Source: Piscinibacter aquaticus
Lineage (GTDB): Bacteria > Pseudomonadota > Gammaproteobacteria > Burkholderiales > Burkholderiaceae_C
Assembly (NCBI GenBank): GCA_007994965.1
Contig: VOPW01000001.1
Span: 4,092,001-4,156,000, forward strand
Direction of reading: 5' to 3'
Length of the DNA: 64,000 nucleotides
The notes below the pieces were generated by a model. That model was given only the letters and a program-made list of their open reading frames with translations, was not told the DNA's origin and did no database searches. Of this stretch, positions 1 through 11,960 are shown one piece after another (the stretch's first letter is position 1; every line of letters begins with the position of its first letter). The position numbers and the translations under genes were made by a program.

Positions 1-591
1 GTTGTCGGCGCGCTGCCAGATCGAGGTGCGCCCGCTGATCGACCGCGATCCGCGCGAAGCGCTGGCCCATGCCGACATCGACTTCGCGCTCGGCCACTTT
101 CCGGAAGTGGTCGCGGCGCTGGTGGCGCAGGGCGGCTGGCGCCGCTGCGCCATCGCCGGTTGGCCGAAGGGCGCTACGTCTGCGCGATGCGCCGTGGGCA
201 TCCGCTGGCGCAGGCCCCGCTGACGCTCGATGCCTTCTGCGCCGCGGGCCACGCCCTGGTGAACTACAGCGGCCGGCCGCACGGCTTCGTCGACCAGGCG
301 CTGGCCAGCCAGCAGCGCAGCCGGCACGTCGCGCTGACCGTCAACCAGTTCTTCACCGCCGCCCATGTGGTCGCGCAGTGCGATCTGCTCACCGTGCTGC
401 CCGAGCGCTTCCTGCCGCTGACCGGGCTGGAAGACCGGCTGGTGGTGCGCGAGCTGCCGGTGGAGCCGGGCGCCGTCTACACCGATGCGCTGTGGCACGT
501 GCGGCACGACCGGTCGGCCGCGCACCAGTGGCTGCTGGCCCGGCTGGCCGAGGTGGTGATGCCCCTGCAGGCGCCGGGCGAGCCCGCTTGA
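1..591 (+). CDS. LysR-family transcriptional regulator, C-terminal part (start lies before the window)
   Basis: The effector-binding half of a LysR-type regulator. Its DNA-binding domain would lie upstream of base 1. Visible signatures include IDFALGHFPE, a strand such as RYVCAMRRGHPLAQAPLTLD, VNQFFTAAHVVAQCDLLTVLPERF and a closing DRSAAHQWLL segment, all typical of the LysR substrate domain. The frame changes near base 136, where GGCTGGCG would read in frame if restored to GGCCTGGCG. It lies immediately upstream of the hut genes in the same direction, so it may sense a related compound, but hutC is the likelier hut regulator here. The family call is firm; the regulon is unknown. Confidence 0.7.
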   Translation, partial: VVGALPDRGAPADRPRSARSAGPCRHRLRARPLSGSGRGAGGAGRLAPLRHRRLAEGRYVCAMRRGHPLAQAPLTLDAFCAAGHALVNYSGRPHGFVDQALASQQRSRHVALTVNQFFTAAHVVAQCDLLTVLPERFLPLTGLEDRLVVRELPVEPGAVYTDALWHVRHDRSAAHQWLLARLAEVVMPLQAPGEPA

Positions 592-621
592 CGGCGGCGG
601 CGATTCGCGCCATTCTCCGCA

Positions 622-639
622 AAGTGGTCTAGGCCACTT
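622..639. promoter_or_regulatory. HutC-type operator upstream of hutU
   Basis: AAGTGGTCTAGGCCACTT, an 18-bp inverted repeat broken at only one base pair. It lies 42 bp before the hutU start. Almost the same sequence recurs at 6305-6322 and 10455-10472, each time in front of hut genes. HutC is a GntR-family repressor that binds palindromes of this kind and is released by urocanate. A weak -35/-10 pair (TTGACG at 588-593, CATTCT at 611-616) would place the transcription start at the operator. Confidence 0.75.
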
Positions 640-680
640 TGACCGATCGCCTGCGAAACCCTCCGACGGAAGCCGCCGCC

Positions 681-2406
<1,726 letters not shown>

Positions 2407-2410
<4 letters not shown>

Positions 2411-2985
2411 GCGCGCCCCGGCGCATCGACATCGAGGCGATCGCGCCGACGCCCTGGAAGAACGGCGCGGGGATGACACGCGAGATCGCCATGTCGCCGG
2501 CGGGCGCGTCGGTGAAGGCTTTCGACTGGCGACTGAGCGTCGCCGAACTGGAGCGCGGTGCGCCGTTCTCGGCCTTCCCGGGCGTGGACCGCGCCATCGT
2601 CGTGCTCGATGGCCCGGGCATGCGGCTGGTCGACGGGAGCGGCGCGCTCGTGCAGCCTCTGCAGCCGCTCGCGACGTGGTCGTTCGACGGCGGGCGTGAG
2701 CTGCAGGCCGAATTGCCGCACGGTCCGTGCCGAGACTTCAACGTGATGACCCGCCGCGGCCGCTGGCGTGCGACGCTGCGTGTGCTGCGCTCGGGCGCCG
2801 AGATCGACGCCGCCGATGCAACCTTGCTCTTGGCCGTGCGAGGGCGCTGGCGCAGCGAAGGTCAGGCGCTGGATCGGATGCAGGGGCTGCTGTGGGACAC
2901 GGCCCATGGCCCGGTCGACGTCGAAGCGCTCGATGCAGATGGCGCACTGCTGCACGCGCGCCTGTGCCACGATCACCGGCCATGA
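2407..2985 (+). CDS. hutD: HutD/Ves family cupin protein of histidine utilisation
   Basis: 192-residue HutD-family protein. The family has a two-barrel cupin fold; HutD in Pseudomonas is reported to moderate hut expression, perhaps by binding formylglutamate. Evidence is the N-terminal [15 protein letters not shown] segment, [24 protein letters not shown], and [12 protein letters not shown], all typical of the family. The gene overlaps hutU by ATGA at its start and hutF by ATGA at its end, so translation is probably coupled. Its frame is unbroken. The biochemical function of the family is not settled. Confidence 0.85.
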
Positions 2986-4319
2986 ACCGCCTCTTTGCCG
3001 AGCACGCGCTGTTGCCCGCCGGCTTCGCCGAACGCGTGCTGCTGTCGTGGGACACCGCCGGTGCCCTGACCGCCGTGCAATCGGGCGCCGAGTGCCCTCC
3101 CGATGTGCCGCGCGCCGGGGGCCTCGTCGTGCCCGGCCTGCCCAACCTGCATTCACACGCCTTCCAGCGCGCCTTCGCCGGCCTGACCGAATACCGCGCG
3201 ATCGCACAGGACAGCTTCTGGAGCTGGCGCGACTTGATGTACCGCTTCGCTGGCGCGATCACGCCCGACGATCTGGAGGCGATCGCCACGCAGCTTTACA
3301 TCGAGATGCTGCGCGCCGGCTTCACCTCGGTGTGCGAGTTCCACTATGTTCACCACGACCCTGCCGGCCGGCCCTACGCCGATCGCGCCGAGATGTCGCT
3401 GCGCCTCGTGGCCGCGGCGCGGCGCGCCGGCATCGGCCTGACGATGCTGCCGGTGCTCTACCAGACGAGCGGTTTCGGCGCGAAGCCGCCGCGCGAGGAC
3501 CAGAAGCGCTTCCTCAACGGCGTCGACGGCCTGCTGCGCATCGTCGAGGCCGTGCGCGCGAACGGCGTGCGCACCGGCGTCGCGCCGCACTCGCTGCGCG
3601 CGGTGCCGCCGGAAGCGCTCGCGGAACTGCTCGCCGGGCTGGATGCGATCGACGCCAGCGCGCCGGTCCACATCCACATCGCCGAGCAGATGCAGGAGGT
3701 GCGCGACAGCCTCGCGCACACCGGCGCGCGGCCGCTGCAATGGTTGCTCGACCATGCGCCGGTCGATACGCGCTGGTGCCTCGTGCATGCCACACACCTC
3801 GACGATGTCGAACGCGAGGGTGCGGCTCACCGAGGCGCGGTGATCGGCCTGTGCCCCACCACCGAGGCGAACCTCGGCGACGGCCTGTTCGATCTGCCCG
3901 CGTGGCAAGGCGCCTGGGGCATTGGCTCCGACAGCCATGCGAGCGTCGATGCCGCCGAGGAACTGCGCTGGCTCGAATACGGCCAGCGCCTCGCGCGCCA
4001 GCAGCGCAACGTCATGGTGGCCGAAGACCTGTGGCGCTGCGCCGTCGCCGGTGGTGCGCAGGCCGCCGGTCGAAACGTCGCAGGCCTCGAAGCCGGCCAG
4101 CAAGCCGATTGGGTCGTGCTCGCCGATGCGATGTTCGAGGGCCTCACGCCGGCGCAGCAACTCGCCACCCACCTCTTCGCCAGCCACCGCCGCGATGCCG
4201 TGGCGCAGGTGTGGGTCGCCGGCCGCTGCGTGGTCGACAATGGCCGCCACGCCGAAGCCGAGGCGGCCGAACGCGGCTTTCTCGCCGCCCGCGCCCGCCT
4301 GCTGGAAGCCCTGCGATGA
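2982..4319 (+). CDS. hutF: Formimidoylglutamate deiminase
   Basis: Amidohydrolase-superfamily enzyme that removes ammonia from N-formimino-L-glutamate to give N-formylglutamate, the fourth step of the five-step hut pathway. 445 residues, unbroken. The metal site shows as [13 protein letters not shown] (about residue 55), HIHIAEQ (about 230), a conserved HATHLDD and [19 protein letters not shown] (about 310). Overlaps hutD and hutI by ATGA. HutF with HutG on the other strand means histidine nitrogen leaves by the deiminase/deformylase branch rather than as formamide. Confidence 0.93.
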   Translation: MNRLFAEHALLPAGFAERVLLSWDTAGALTAVQSGAECPPDVPRAGGLVVPGLPNLHSHAFQRAFAGLTEYRAIAQDSFWSWRDLMYRFAGAITPDDLEAIATQLYIEMLRAGFTSVCEFHYVHHDPAGRPYADRAEMSLRLVAAARRAGIGLTMLPVLYQTSGFGAKPPREDQKRFLNGVDGLLRIVEAVRANGVRTGVAPHSLRAVPPEALAELLAGLDAIDASAPVHIHIAEQMQEVRDSLAHTGARPLQWLLDHAPVDTRWCLVHATHLDDVEREGAAHRGAVIGLCPTTEANLGDGLFDLPAWQGAWGIGSDSHASVDAAEELRWLEYGQRLARQQRNVMVAEDLWRCAVAGGAQAAGRNVAGLEAGQQADWVVLADAMFEGLTPAQQLATHLFASHRRDAVAQVWVAGRCVVDNGRHAEAEAAERGFLAARARLLEALR

Positions 4320-5534
4320 GCCCGACGATCGACCTGCTGCTGCGCAACGTGCGCATCGTCACTTGCACCGACGATGCCTGCTCGGTCACGCCGCCGGCCT
4401 TCGTCGCGATCTTCGGCGGGCTGATCGCCGGCCTCGGGCCGATGACGCACCTCGACCCCGAGGCGCCGGTGCTGCGCGAGATCGACGCCGAAGGCGCCCT
4501 GCTCACGCCCGGCCTGATCGATTGCCATACGCACCTCGTGCATGCCGGCCAGCGCGCGCGTGAATTCGAGATGCGTCTGCAGGGCGCGAGCTACGAGGAG
4601 ATCGCGCGCGCCGGCGGCGGAATCGTCTCGACGGTGAAGCAGACGCGCGAGGCCGTGCCGGCTGATCTGCACGCGCAATCGGCGCGCCGGCTGCAATCGT
4701 TGATGGCGCATGGCGTCACCACCGTCGAGATCAAGTCGGGCTACGGCCTGTCGCTGAAGGACGAGCTGAAGTGCCTGCGCGTCGCGCGCGAGCTCGGCCA
4801 GCGCCATGCGGTGACGGTGCGCACCACGCTGCTCGCCGCCCACGCGGTTCCCCGGAATATGCCGGCCGTGCCGACGAGTACATTGCCCACGTGGCCGGGC
4901 ACATCGTGCCCGAGGCCGCGCGGCTGCGCCGGCCGACGCGGTCGACGCCTTCTGCGAAACCATCGGTTTCGACCTTGCGCAGACGCGCCCGGTGTTCGAG
5001 GCCGCGCGACGCGCCGGGCTGCCGGTGAAGCTTCACGCGGAGCAGTTGTCGAACATGCGCGGCGCCGAGCTGGCCGCCGAGTTCGGCGCGCTGTCGGCCG
5101 ATCACCTCGAGCATGTCGACGAAGCCGGCGTGATGGCCATGGCGCGCGCCGGCACGGTGGCGGTGATGCTGCCCGGCGCTTTCTACTTCCTGCGCGACAC
5201 GCACGTGCCGCCGATCAACCTGTTCCGCCGCCATGGCGTGCCGATGGCGGTGGCCACCGACTGCAACCCCGGCAGCAGCCCGACCACGCACCTGCCGCTG
5301 ATGATGAACATGGCCTCCACGCTGTTCCGCATGACGCCGGCGGAGGCGCTGCTCGGCGTCACGCGCCATGCGGCCCGGGCGCTGGGCCTGGCCGATACGC
5401 ATGGCACCGTCGAGCTCGGCAAGGTGGCCGATCTCTGCCTGTGGAACGTCGACCACCCGGCCGAGCTGGCCTATGCGATCGGCGCGAGCCCCTTACGGCA
5501 GCGCCTTCACGGCGGACGCGACCATCCGCTCTAG
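4316..5534 (+). CDS. hutI: Imidazolonepropionase (frame broken twice)
   Basis: Amidohydrolase that opens 4-imidazolone-5-propionate to N-formimino-L-glutamate, third step of the pathway. About 406 residues after repair. Motifs are [19 protein letters not shown] (metal ligands), [31 protein letters not shown] and [13 protein letters not shown]. Breaks lie near 4850 (a run of C in GTTCCCCGG, one base short) and 4930 (CGCCGGCC, restored as CGCCTGGCC). Starts inside the hutF stop. The last 42 bases overlap the end of hutG, which converges from the other strand, so the final dozen residues are less certain. Confidence 0.92.
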
Positions 5535-6286
5535 CAGAGGCTGGATGCGCGCCGCCAGATCGGTGCGGTAGGCGAAGGGCGCGATCTCGTCCATGTAGGT
5601 GCACTGGCACAGCTCGAGCTGGATCGCGTGCACGCCCTGCTGCGGCGCGCCGTAGTGGCGCGTGATCCAGCCGCCCTTGAAGCGGCCGTTGCTCACGTGC
5701 GTGTAGCCGCCCTGCGCTGCCATCGGCGCTTCGGCGGCGGCCTGCACCGCGGCCGCGCAGGCGCGCCCATCGGCGGTGCCCAGGTTCAGGTCCGGCAGGC
5801 GGCCCTCGAAGAAGCGCGGCAGCACGCTGCAGATCGAGTGCGCATCCCACAGCAGAACCTGGCCGTGGCGCGCGCGCAGCCGGGCCAGCTCTTCACGAAG
5901 CGCGTCGTGGTACGGCCGCCAGTATCGCTCGCGGCGTTCGTCGCGCTCGGCCTCGCCCGGCGCCTCGCCGGGCAGGTACAGCGGCTCCTTGCGGAAGGTG
6001 TCCGTCGGCAGCAGTCCGGTCACGTCCTGCCCGGGGTAGAGGCTCTCGTCCTGCGGCGGGCGGTTCAGGTCGATCACGTGGCGGGCGTAGTTGGCGGCGA
6101 TCACCGTGGCGCCCATGGCGTGCACGAATTCGTAGAGGTGCGGCAGGTGCCAGTCGACGTCGGCGCGCTGCAGCGCCGCCGGCGTCATGCGCCGCTCCAG
6201 TTCGTGGGGATCAGCGTGCCGGCGTGCGGGATCGAGACGAGCAGCGGCGCCGTGCCCCGTGTCAGTGCGAAGACGTCCTGCTGCAT
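5493..6286 (-). CDS. hutG: N-formylglutamate deformylase (frame broken near N-terminus)
   Basis: Hydrolyses N-formyl-L-glutamate to glutamate and formate, last step of the HutF/HutG route. About 264 residues if read from the ATG at 6286, giving [20 protein letters not shown] followed by HAGTLIP. The frame is lost near 6206 where one base is missing, so an unaided ORF call starts late at 6188. Motifs: [28 protein letters not shown], and [11 protein letters not shown] near the C-terminus. Transcribed divergently from the ABC importer; a HutC operator lies 18 bp upstream of the start. Confidence 0.9.
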
Positions 6287-6304
6287 GCGTGACAACCCTG
6301 GGTC

Positions 6305-6322
6305 AAGTGGCCTAGACAAGTC
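6305..6322. promoter_or_regulatory. HutC-type operator between hutG and the ABC importer
   Basis: AAGTGGCCTAGACAAGTC. It matches the other two hut operators at 15 of 18 positions; the right arm is the weaker half. It lies in the divergent space between hutG (start 6286) and the substrate-binding protein (start 6392), so it could control both directions. This ties the importer to the hut regulon. Confidence 0.65.
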
Positions 6323-6391
6323 GAGGTGGCTGTGTAGACTGCGGCACGCGCCTTGCAAGGCCGACGATCACATCCTTCAGGAGTCGAGACG

Positions 6392-7362
6392 ATGAACCAG
6401 CGCTCTCTTGCCGCTTCCTTGGGCGGCCTTGCCGCCGCAGCCGCCATTCTCGCCGCCGCCGGCCCGGCGGCCGCCCAGGAAACCCCTGTGGCGATCGGCA
6501 TATCAGGCTGGACGGGCTTCGCGCCCTTGACGCTGGCCAAGGAGGCCGGCCTGTTCAAGAAGTTCGGGCTCGATGTCTCGATCAAGAAGATCCCGCAGAA
6601 GGACCGCCACCTCGCCATCGCCTCGGGCGACATCCAGTGCGCCGCCACCACCGTCGAGACCTGGGTGGTCTGGAACGCCAACGGCGTGGCCACCACGCAG
6701 ATCTTCCAGCTCGACAAGAGCTATGGCGCCGACGGCATGGTGGTCAAGCCGACCATCGGCAAGATCACCGACCTGAAGGGCAAGACGGTGGCGGCTTCGG
6801 CGCCCGGCACGGCGCCCTACTTCACGCTGGCCTGGATGCTGAAGAAGAACGGCCTGTCGGTGAAGGACGTGAAGGTGGTGACGCTGGAGCCGCAGGGCGC
6901 CGCCAACGCGATGATCGCGGGCAACGCCGACCTCGACGCCGCGATGACCTACGAGCCCTACCTCAGCGCGGTGCGCGCCAAGCCCGAGGCCGGCAAGATC
7001 ATCGCCACCACGCTCGACTACCCGATGGTGATGGACACCTTCGGCTGCACGCCCAAGTTTCTGAAGGAGAACCCGAAGGCCGCCAAAGCCCTGGCCGACG
7101 GCTACTTCGCTGCGCTGGACATGATCAAGGCCGATCCGAAGAAGAGCTTCGAGATCATGGGTGCCGACGTGAAGCAGAGCGGCGAGGCCTTCGAGAAGAG
7201 CCAGCCTACCTGCGCTGGCAGGACCGCGCGGCCAACCAGAAGTTCTTCGCCGGCGAGCATGCGCAGTTCAGCAAGGAGGCGGCCGATCTGCTGCTGGAGA
7301 TCGGCATCATCAAGCAGATCCCCGATCTGAAGTCGCTCGCCGACACCTCGTTCATCAAGTGA
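6392..7362 (+). CDS. ABC transporter substrate-binding protein, NrtA/SsuA/TauA type, hut-linked
   Basis: Periplasmic ligand-binding protein of an importer, 323 residues after repair. A signal peptide is visible (hydrophobic LAAAAAILAAAGPAAA, cleavage after AAAQ or so). The mature start VAIGISGWTGFAPLTLAKEA is typical of the nitrate/sulfonate/taurine group of binding proteins. The frame breaks near 7204 (AGCCAGCC, restored as AGCCAGGCC); beyond it the protein ends in a different frame at 7362. It heads a three-gene importer placed between hutG and hutH and preceded by a HutC operator. Histidine, urocanate or a related imidazole is the likely ligand by context only. Confidence 0.85.
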
Positions 7363-7375
7363 GCAGCGGCACGCC

Positions 7376-8147
7376 TTGAAGCCGCTTCGCGATGTCTCCC
7401 CGGGGCGCGCAGCGCCCTGGGCATCAGCTTCTTCGTGCTGTTCTTCGCCGCCTGGGCCGCCGCCACCTTCGGCGGCTACGTGTCGAAAACCTTCCTCGCC
7501 GACCCGCTGACGATGCTGAAGTCGGGCTGGACGCTGCTGACCGAGCAGGGCTTCCTCACCGACATCGGCTATACGGTCTGGCGCGTGGTCGGCGGCTTCG
7601 TGCTGGCGGCCATCGTCGCCGTGCCGCTGGGCGTGACGATGGGCGCCTACAAGCCGATCGAGGCCTTCTTCGAGCCCTTCGTCTCGTTCGCGCGCTACCT
7701 GCCGGCCTCGGCCTTCATCCCGCTCTTGATCCTGTGGGCCGGCATCGGCGAAGCGCAGAAGCTGGCGGTGATCTTCATCGGCTCGTTTTTCCAGCTGGTG
7801 CTGATGATCGCGGTGACGGTCGGCGGCACGCGGCGCGATCTGGTGGAAGCCGCCTACACGTTGGGTGCGAACGACTGGGGCATCGTGCGCCGCGTGCTGA
7901 TCCCGGCCGCCGCGCCGCAGGTGGCTGAGACGCTGCGCCTCGTGCTGGGCTGGGCCTGGACCTACGTGATCGTCGCCGAGCTGATCGGCGCCTCGCACGG
8001 CATCGGCCACATGATCACCGACAGCCGGCGCTGCTGGCCACCGACCAGATCATCTTCGGCATCATCACCATCGGCGTGATCGGGCTCGTCTCCGACCTCG
8101 CCTTCAAGCGCGCCAACCGGGCGCTGTTCCGCTGGGCTTCGCTGTGA
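7376..8147 (+). CDS. ABC transporter permease, hut-linked
   Basis: Inner-membrane permease of the binding-protein-dependent type with several hydrophobic segments and the EAA loop (VEAAYTLGANDWGIVRRVLIPAAAP near residue 165). About 257 residues. I choose the TTG at 7376 because it gives KPLRDVSPGARSALGISFF once one G is restored in the G run near 7403; no ATG is available in the downstream frame. A second break near 8026 (AGCCGGCG, restored as AGCCAGGCG) leads into the tail IIFGIITIGVIGLVSDLAF. Lies 13 bp after the binding protein and 7 bp before the ATPase. Confidence 0.82.
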
Positions 8148-8154
8148 GTCGACC

Positions 8155-8943
8155 ATGAGCCGCTTGAGCATCCGCGGCGTCGGCCGCACCTTTCCCGGCG
8201 TCAACGGCGGCGCGCCGACGCTGGCGCTGCAGCCCACCGATCTCGAAGTCGCCGACAACGACTTCATCACCGTGCTCGGGCCGTCGGGCTGCGGCAAGTC
8301 GACGCTGCTGCGGATCGTCGCGGGCCTGGACGAACCCACGCAGGGCGAAGTGCGGCTCGATGGCGAGCCGGTGCGCGGCCCCGGCGCCGAGCGCGGCATG
8401 GTGTTCCAGAGCTACACGCTGTTCCCGTGGCTCACGGTGCGCGAGAACATCTGCTTCGGCCTGCGCGAGAAGGGCCTGCCGGCCGCCCAGCAGGCGGAGG
8501 TCGCCGCGCGCTTCATCGCCGAGGTCGGCCTGAAGGGATTCGAGAACCACTTTCCCAAGCAGCTTTCCGGCGGCATGCAGCAGCGCGTGGCGCTGGCCCG
8601 AGCGCTGGCCAACGACCCGAAGATCCTGCTGCTCGACGAGCCCTTCGGTGCGCTCGACAACCAGACCCGCGCGCTGATGCAGGAGCTGCTGCTGTCGATC
8701 TGGGAGCAGCACAAGAAGACGGTGCTGTTCGTCACGCACGACGTCGACGAGGCGATCTTCATGGCCAACCGCTGCGTGGTGTTCAGCGCACGCCCCGGGC
8801 GCATCAAGAACGAACTGACGATCGACCTGCCCTACCCGCGCCACTACACGGTGAAGACGACGCCGCGCTTCTCGGAGCTGAAGGCGGTGGTCACCGAGGA
8901 CATCCGGGCAGAGAGCCTCAAGACCGCCCAGATGGAGCACTGA
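8155..8943 (+). CDS. ABC transporter ATP-binding protein, hut-linked
   Basis: Cytoplasmic ATPase of the importer, 262 residues, unbroken. Walker A is GPSGCGKST (about residue 42), signature [15 protein letters not shown], Walker [13 protein letters not shown], switch [12 protein letters not shown]. It groups with the nitrate/sulfonate/taurine ATPases. The stop TGA (8941-8943) directly abuts the end of hutH on the other strand. Together with the two preceding genes it forms a complete importer enclosed by hut genes. Confidence 0.88.
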   Translation: MSRLSIRGVGRTFPGVNGGAPTLALQPTDLEVADNDFITVLGPSGCGKSTLLRIVAGLDEPTQGEVRLDGEPVRGPGAERGMVFQSYTLFPWLTVRENICFGLREKGLPAAQQAEVAARFIAEVGLKGFENHFPKQLSGGMQQRVALARALANDPKILLLDEPFGALDNQTRALMQELLLSIWEQHKKTVLFVTHDVDEAIFMANRCVVFSARPGRIKNELTIDLPYPRHYTVKTTPRFSELKAVVTEDIRAESLKTAQMEH

Positions 8944-10440
8944 TCAGAGCGTGGCACCTTCTTCCACCAGCGCTGTCGCCGCCGCGATGTCCGGCGCCAT
9001 CAGGCGGTCTTCCACCAGTCGCGGCACCTGCGCGCGCAGCCGCGCATGAAGCGCCTCGATCGCCGGCGAGGAGCGCAGCGGGCGGTGGAAATCCAGCGCC
9101 TGGGCCGCGGCCAGCCACTCGATGCCGACGATGCCGGCGGTGTTGTCGAGCATCTGGTGCAGCCGCCGTGCCGCGTAGGTGGCCATCGAGACGTGGTCTT
9201 CCTGGTTGGCCGAGGTGGGCAGCGAATCGACGCTGGCCGGATGCGCGAGCGACTTGTTCTCCGAGGCCAGCGCGGCCGAGGTCACCTGCGCGATCATGAA
9301 GCCCGAGTTCAGCCCGCCGTTCTCGACGAGGAAGGCCGGCAGGTTCGAGAGCACCGGGTCCATCAACATCGCGGTGCGGCGCTCGGACAGTGCGCCGATC
9401 TCGGCGATGGCCAGCGCGAGGTTGTCGGCCGCGAAGGCCACCGGCTCGGCGTGGAAATTGCCGCCCGACAGCGCCTCCATCGCATCGGCGAAGACCAGCG
9501 GGTTGTCCGACACGCCATTGGCCTCGGTCAGCAGGATGCTCCAGGCGTGCGCCATCTGGTCGAGGCAGGCGCCCATCACCTGCGGCTGGCAGCGCAGGCA
9601 GTACGGATCCTGCACCTTCTCGCAATCGATGTGCGAGGCGCGCAGCGCGCTGCCGGCCAGCCAGTCGCGGTAGCGCGCGGCCACCGCACGCTGGCCCTTC
9701 TGGCCGCGCACCGCGTGGATGCGGTCGTCGAAGGGTGTGTCCGAGCCCTTGGCGGCGTCGACCGTCATCGCGCCGACGGCCAGCGCCGCATCGAACACAC
9801 GCTGCAGGCGCAGCGCGGCGTGGATCGCCAGCGCGGTCGAGGCCTGCGTGCCGTTGAGCAGCGCCAGGCCTTCCTTCGGCCCGAGCGTCAGCGGCTTCAG
9901 GCCGGCATGCGGCAGCGCGTCGAGCGCGCTCACGCGCCGGCCGTTCACGAAGGCTTCGCCGACGCCAATCAGCACGCCAGCCAGGTGCGACAGCGGCGCC
10001 AGGTCGCCCGAGGCGCCGACCGAGCCCTTCTCGGGCACCACCGGCAGCACGTCGTGCGCGAGCAGCGCGAGCAGCGCCTCGATCACTTCCAGCCGCACGC
10101 CCGAGACGCCGTGCGCCGGGCTCGCCGCCTTCAGCAGCAGCATCAGCCGCACCACCGGCGCGCTCATCGGGGCGCCGATGCCGGCGCTGTGCGACAGCAC
10201 CAGGTTCTTCTGCAGTTGCACGAGCTGGTCGTCGGCGATGCGGGTCTGCGCCAGCTTGCCGAAGCCGGTGTTGATGCCGTACACGGGCTCGTGGCGCGCG
10301 ACCAGCGCCCGCACGCAGTCGACGCTGGCCTGGATGCCGGCCTTGGCAGATTCAGCGATGGCCAGCTTCAGCGACCCGGCCGCGGTGCGCGCCAGCAGCG
10401 GCTGGTCGAGCCCGCCGGGGGTGATGAAGGTGCTGTCCAT
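8944..10440 (-). CDS. hutH: Histidine ammonia-lyase
   Basis: First step of histidine degradation: non-oxidative deamination to urocanate. 498 residues, unbroken. The self-formed MIO cofactor arises from the ASG triad inside [15 protein letters not shown] (about residue 145). Also visible are [34 protein letters not shown] and [11 protein letters not shown] take the ATG at 10440 because a further upstream start would run into the operator at 10455-10472. Divergent from hutC with the operator between them. Confidence 0.95.
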   Translation of the reverse strand: MDSTFITPGGLDQPLLARTAAGSLKLAIAESAKAGIQASVDCVRALVARHEPVYGINTGFGKLAQTRIADDQLVQLQKNLVLSHSAGIGAPMSAPVVRLMLLLKAASPAHGVSGVRLEVIEALLALLAHDVLPVVPEKGSVGASGDLAPLSHLAGVLIGVGEAFVNGRRVSALDALPHAGLKPLTLGPKEGLALLNGTQASTALAIHAALRLQRVFDAALAVGAMTVDAAKGSDTPFDDRIHAVRGQKGQRAVAARYRDWLAGSALRASHIDCEKVQDPYCLRCQPQVMGACLDQMAHAWSILLTEANGVSDNPLVFADAMEALSGGNFHAEPVAFAADNLALAIAEIGALSERRTAMLMDPVLSNLPAFLVENGGLNSGFMIAQVTSAALASENKSLAHPASVDSLPTSANQEDHVSMATYAARRLHQMLDNTAGIVGIEWLAAAQALDFHRPLRSSPAIEALHARLRAQVPRLVEDRLMAPDIAAATALVEEGATL

Positions 10441-10454
10441 CGTCGCGCTCCGCA

Positions 10455-10472
10455 AAGTGGTCTAGACAACTT
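10455..10472. promoter_or_regulatory. HutC operator between hutH and hutC
   Basis: AAGTGGTCTAGACAACTT, an inverted repeat with a TCTAGA core. It is 14 bp upstream of the hutH start and 27 bp upstream of the hutC start, so HutC bound here could repress hutH and itself. It is the best of the three matching sites at 622-639, 6305-6322 and here. Confidence 0.78.
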
Positions 10473-10499
10473 TAGCACGCCCAGGGAAAGAATCAATCC

Positions 10500-11216
10500 A
10501 TGACGACCGCAGCGCACCGCCGCCTGCCTTCCGAAGACATCAAGGCCTCGATCCGACAGCGCATCGCCGAGGGCGGCTGGCAGCCCGGCATGAAGCTGCC
10601 GTCCGAGCGCGAGCTGGTGCAGCAGTTCGGCTGTGCGCGCATGACGGTGCACCACGCGCTGCGCGAGCTGGAGGACGAGGGCCTGATCGAGCGCCGCCAG
10701 GGCTCGGGCTCCTACGTGGCGCAGCTGCACCCGATCTCCAACGTGCTGCAGGTGCGCGACATCCACGAGGAGATCGCCGAGCGCGGCCATGTGCACGTCA
10801 CGCGCGTGCTGGCGGTGGAGAAGCTCAAGGCCACGCCCGAGATCGCCGCCGCGATGCGGCTGCGCAAGGGCAGCACGGTGTTCCACGTGCGGCTGGTGCA
10901 TGTCGAGAACGGCGTGCCGATCCAGCTGGAAGACCGGCACGTGAACCCCGCGCTGGCCGCTGACTTCATGACGCGCGACTTCTCGCAGGTCACGCCCTCG
11001 GCGGTGCTGTTCGAGCATGCGCCGCTGACCGAGGCCGAACAGGTGGTCGAGGCGGTGCTGGCCGATGCCGAGCAGGCGCGTGCACTCGACGTGCCGGCAG
11101 GATCGGCACTGCTGATGGTCTCGCGCCGCACGGTGTCGCAGGGCGCCGTGGCCTCGGTGGCGCGCCTGTACCATCCCGGCTCCCGCTATCGCCTGATCGG
11201 ACACTTCTCGGTCTGA
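10500..11216 (+). CDS. hutC: Histidine utilisation repressor, GntR family
   Basis: 238 residues, unbroken. N-terminal GntR winged helix ([41 protein letters not shown], residues 15-80) followed by a UTRA ligand-binding domain ending [20 protein letters not shown]. Family members repress hut genes until urocanate binds. Position beside hutH and the three shared palindromes support the assignment. It starts 27 bp from the operator, which suggests autoregulation. Confidence 0.92.
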   Translation: MTTAAHRRLPSEDIKASIRQRIAEGGWQPGMKLPSERELVQQFGCARMTVHHALRELEDEGLIERRQGSGSYVAQLHPISNVLQVRDIHEEIAERGHVHVTRVLAVEKLKATPEIAAAMRLRKGSTVFHVRLVHVENGVPIQLEDRHVNPALAADFMTRDFSQVTPSAVLFEHAPLTEAEQVVEAVLADAEQARALDVPAGSALLMVSRRTVSQGAVASVARLYHPGSRYRLIGHFSV

Positions 11217-11224
11217 TCGCTGCC

Positions 11225-11947
11225 ATGACCGCCGACCTGACCGATGCCGAGTTCGAGGAACTCGACGAGCTGCTGACCAAGACCCCCGAGCCCTTCGAGC
11301 CCCTCGATGCGGTGATGCTCGACGGCTTCCTGTGCGGCGTGATCGTGCAGCCGGTGCTGCTGGAGACCGAGGCCTGGCTGCCGCACGTGTTCGACTTCGA
11401 CGGCCAGCCGCTGCCCGACGATGCCGACCCGGCCTGGCGCGAGCGGGTCACCGCGCTGATCCTGCGCCGCCATGCGGCGCTGAACCGCGCGATCGCCGAA
11501 GACGGCTGGTTCGACCCGCTGATCCTCGAGCTCGACGACTTCAACCCGCCGCGCACCGACGACCCGGCGGCCAGCCTGAACCCGGTGTCGCAGGCGCTGT
11601 TCCCGTGGGTGGCCGGCTTCCAGCATGCGATGGAGAGCTTCCCCGATCTTCTCGAGCTGCCCGACCCGGCGATCGATGTCGCCCTCGCCCGCCTGTACCG
11701 GCACCTGCCGGCGCAGACCGACGAGGAACGCGAGGTCGTGGCCACGCTCGACAAGGAGCACCCGCTGGCCAACCTCGACGAGGCGATCGAGGACCTGATC
11801 GTCATCGTCGCCGACCTGGAAGACCTGACGCGCGACCGCCGCTACAAGGTCGAGACGGTCAAGCGCGACGCACCCAAGGTGGGCCGGAACGACCCTTGCC
11901 CCTGCGGCAGCGGCAAGAAGTTCAAGCAGTGCCACGGCAAGACCTGA
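11225..11947 (+). CDS. YecA/UPF0149-family protein with C-terminal SEC-C zinc motif
   Basis: 240 residues, unbroken. The N-terminal two thirds match the YgfB/YecA (UPF0149) fold, with the stretch [13 protein letters not shown]. The last 25 residues hold the SEC-C motif [19 protein letters not shown], a zinc-binding tail also found on SecA. Its cellular role is unknown. It begins 8 bp after hutC but is not obviously a hut gene; it could be read through from the hutC promoter. Confidence 0.82.
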   Translation: MTADLTDAEFEELDELLTKTPEPFEPLDAVMLDGFLCGVIVQPVLLETEAWLPHVFDFDGQPLPDDADPAWRERVTALILRRHAALNRAIAEDGWFDPLILELDDFNPPRTDDPAASLNPVSQALFPWVAGFQHAMESFPDLLELPDPAIDVALARLYRHLPAQTDEEREVVATLDKEHPLANLDEAIEDLIVIVADLEDLTRDRRYKVETVKRDAPKVGRNDPCPCGSGKKFKQCHGKT

Positions 11948-11960
11948 GTCCTCACCGCTG

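Noticed and set aside
9046-10503. 485-codon plus-strand ORF antisense to hutH
   Set aside because: Composition rich in Arg, His and Ala without domains, and hutH on the other strand is canonical and unbroken.
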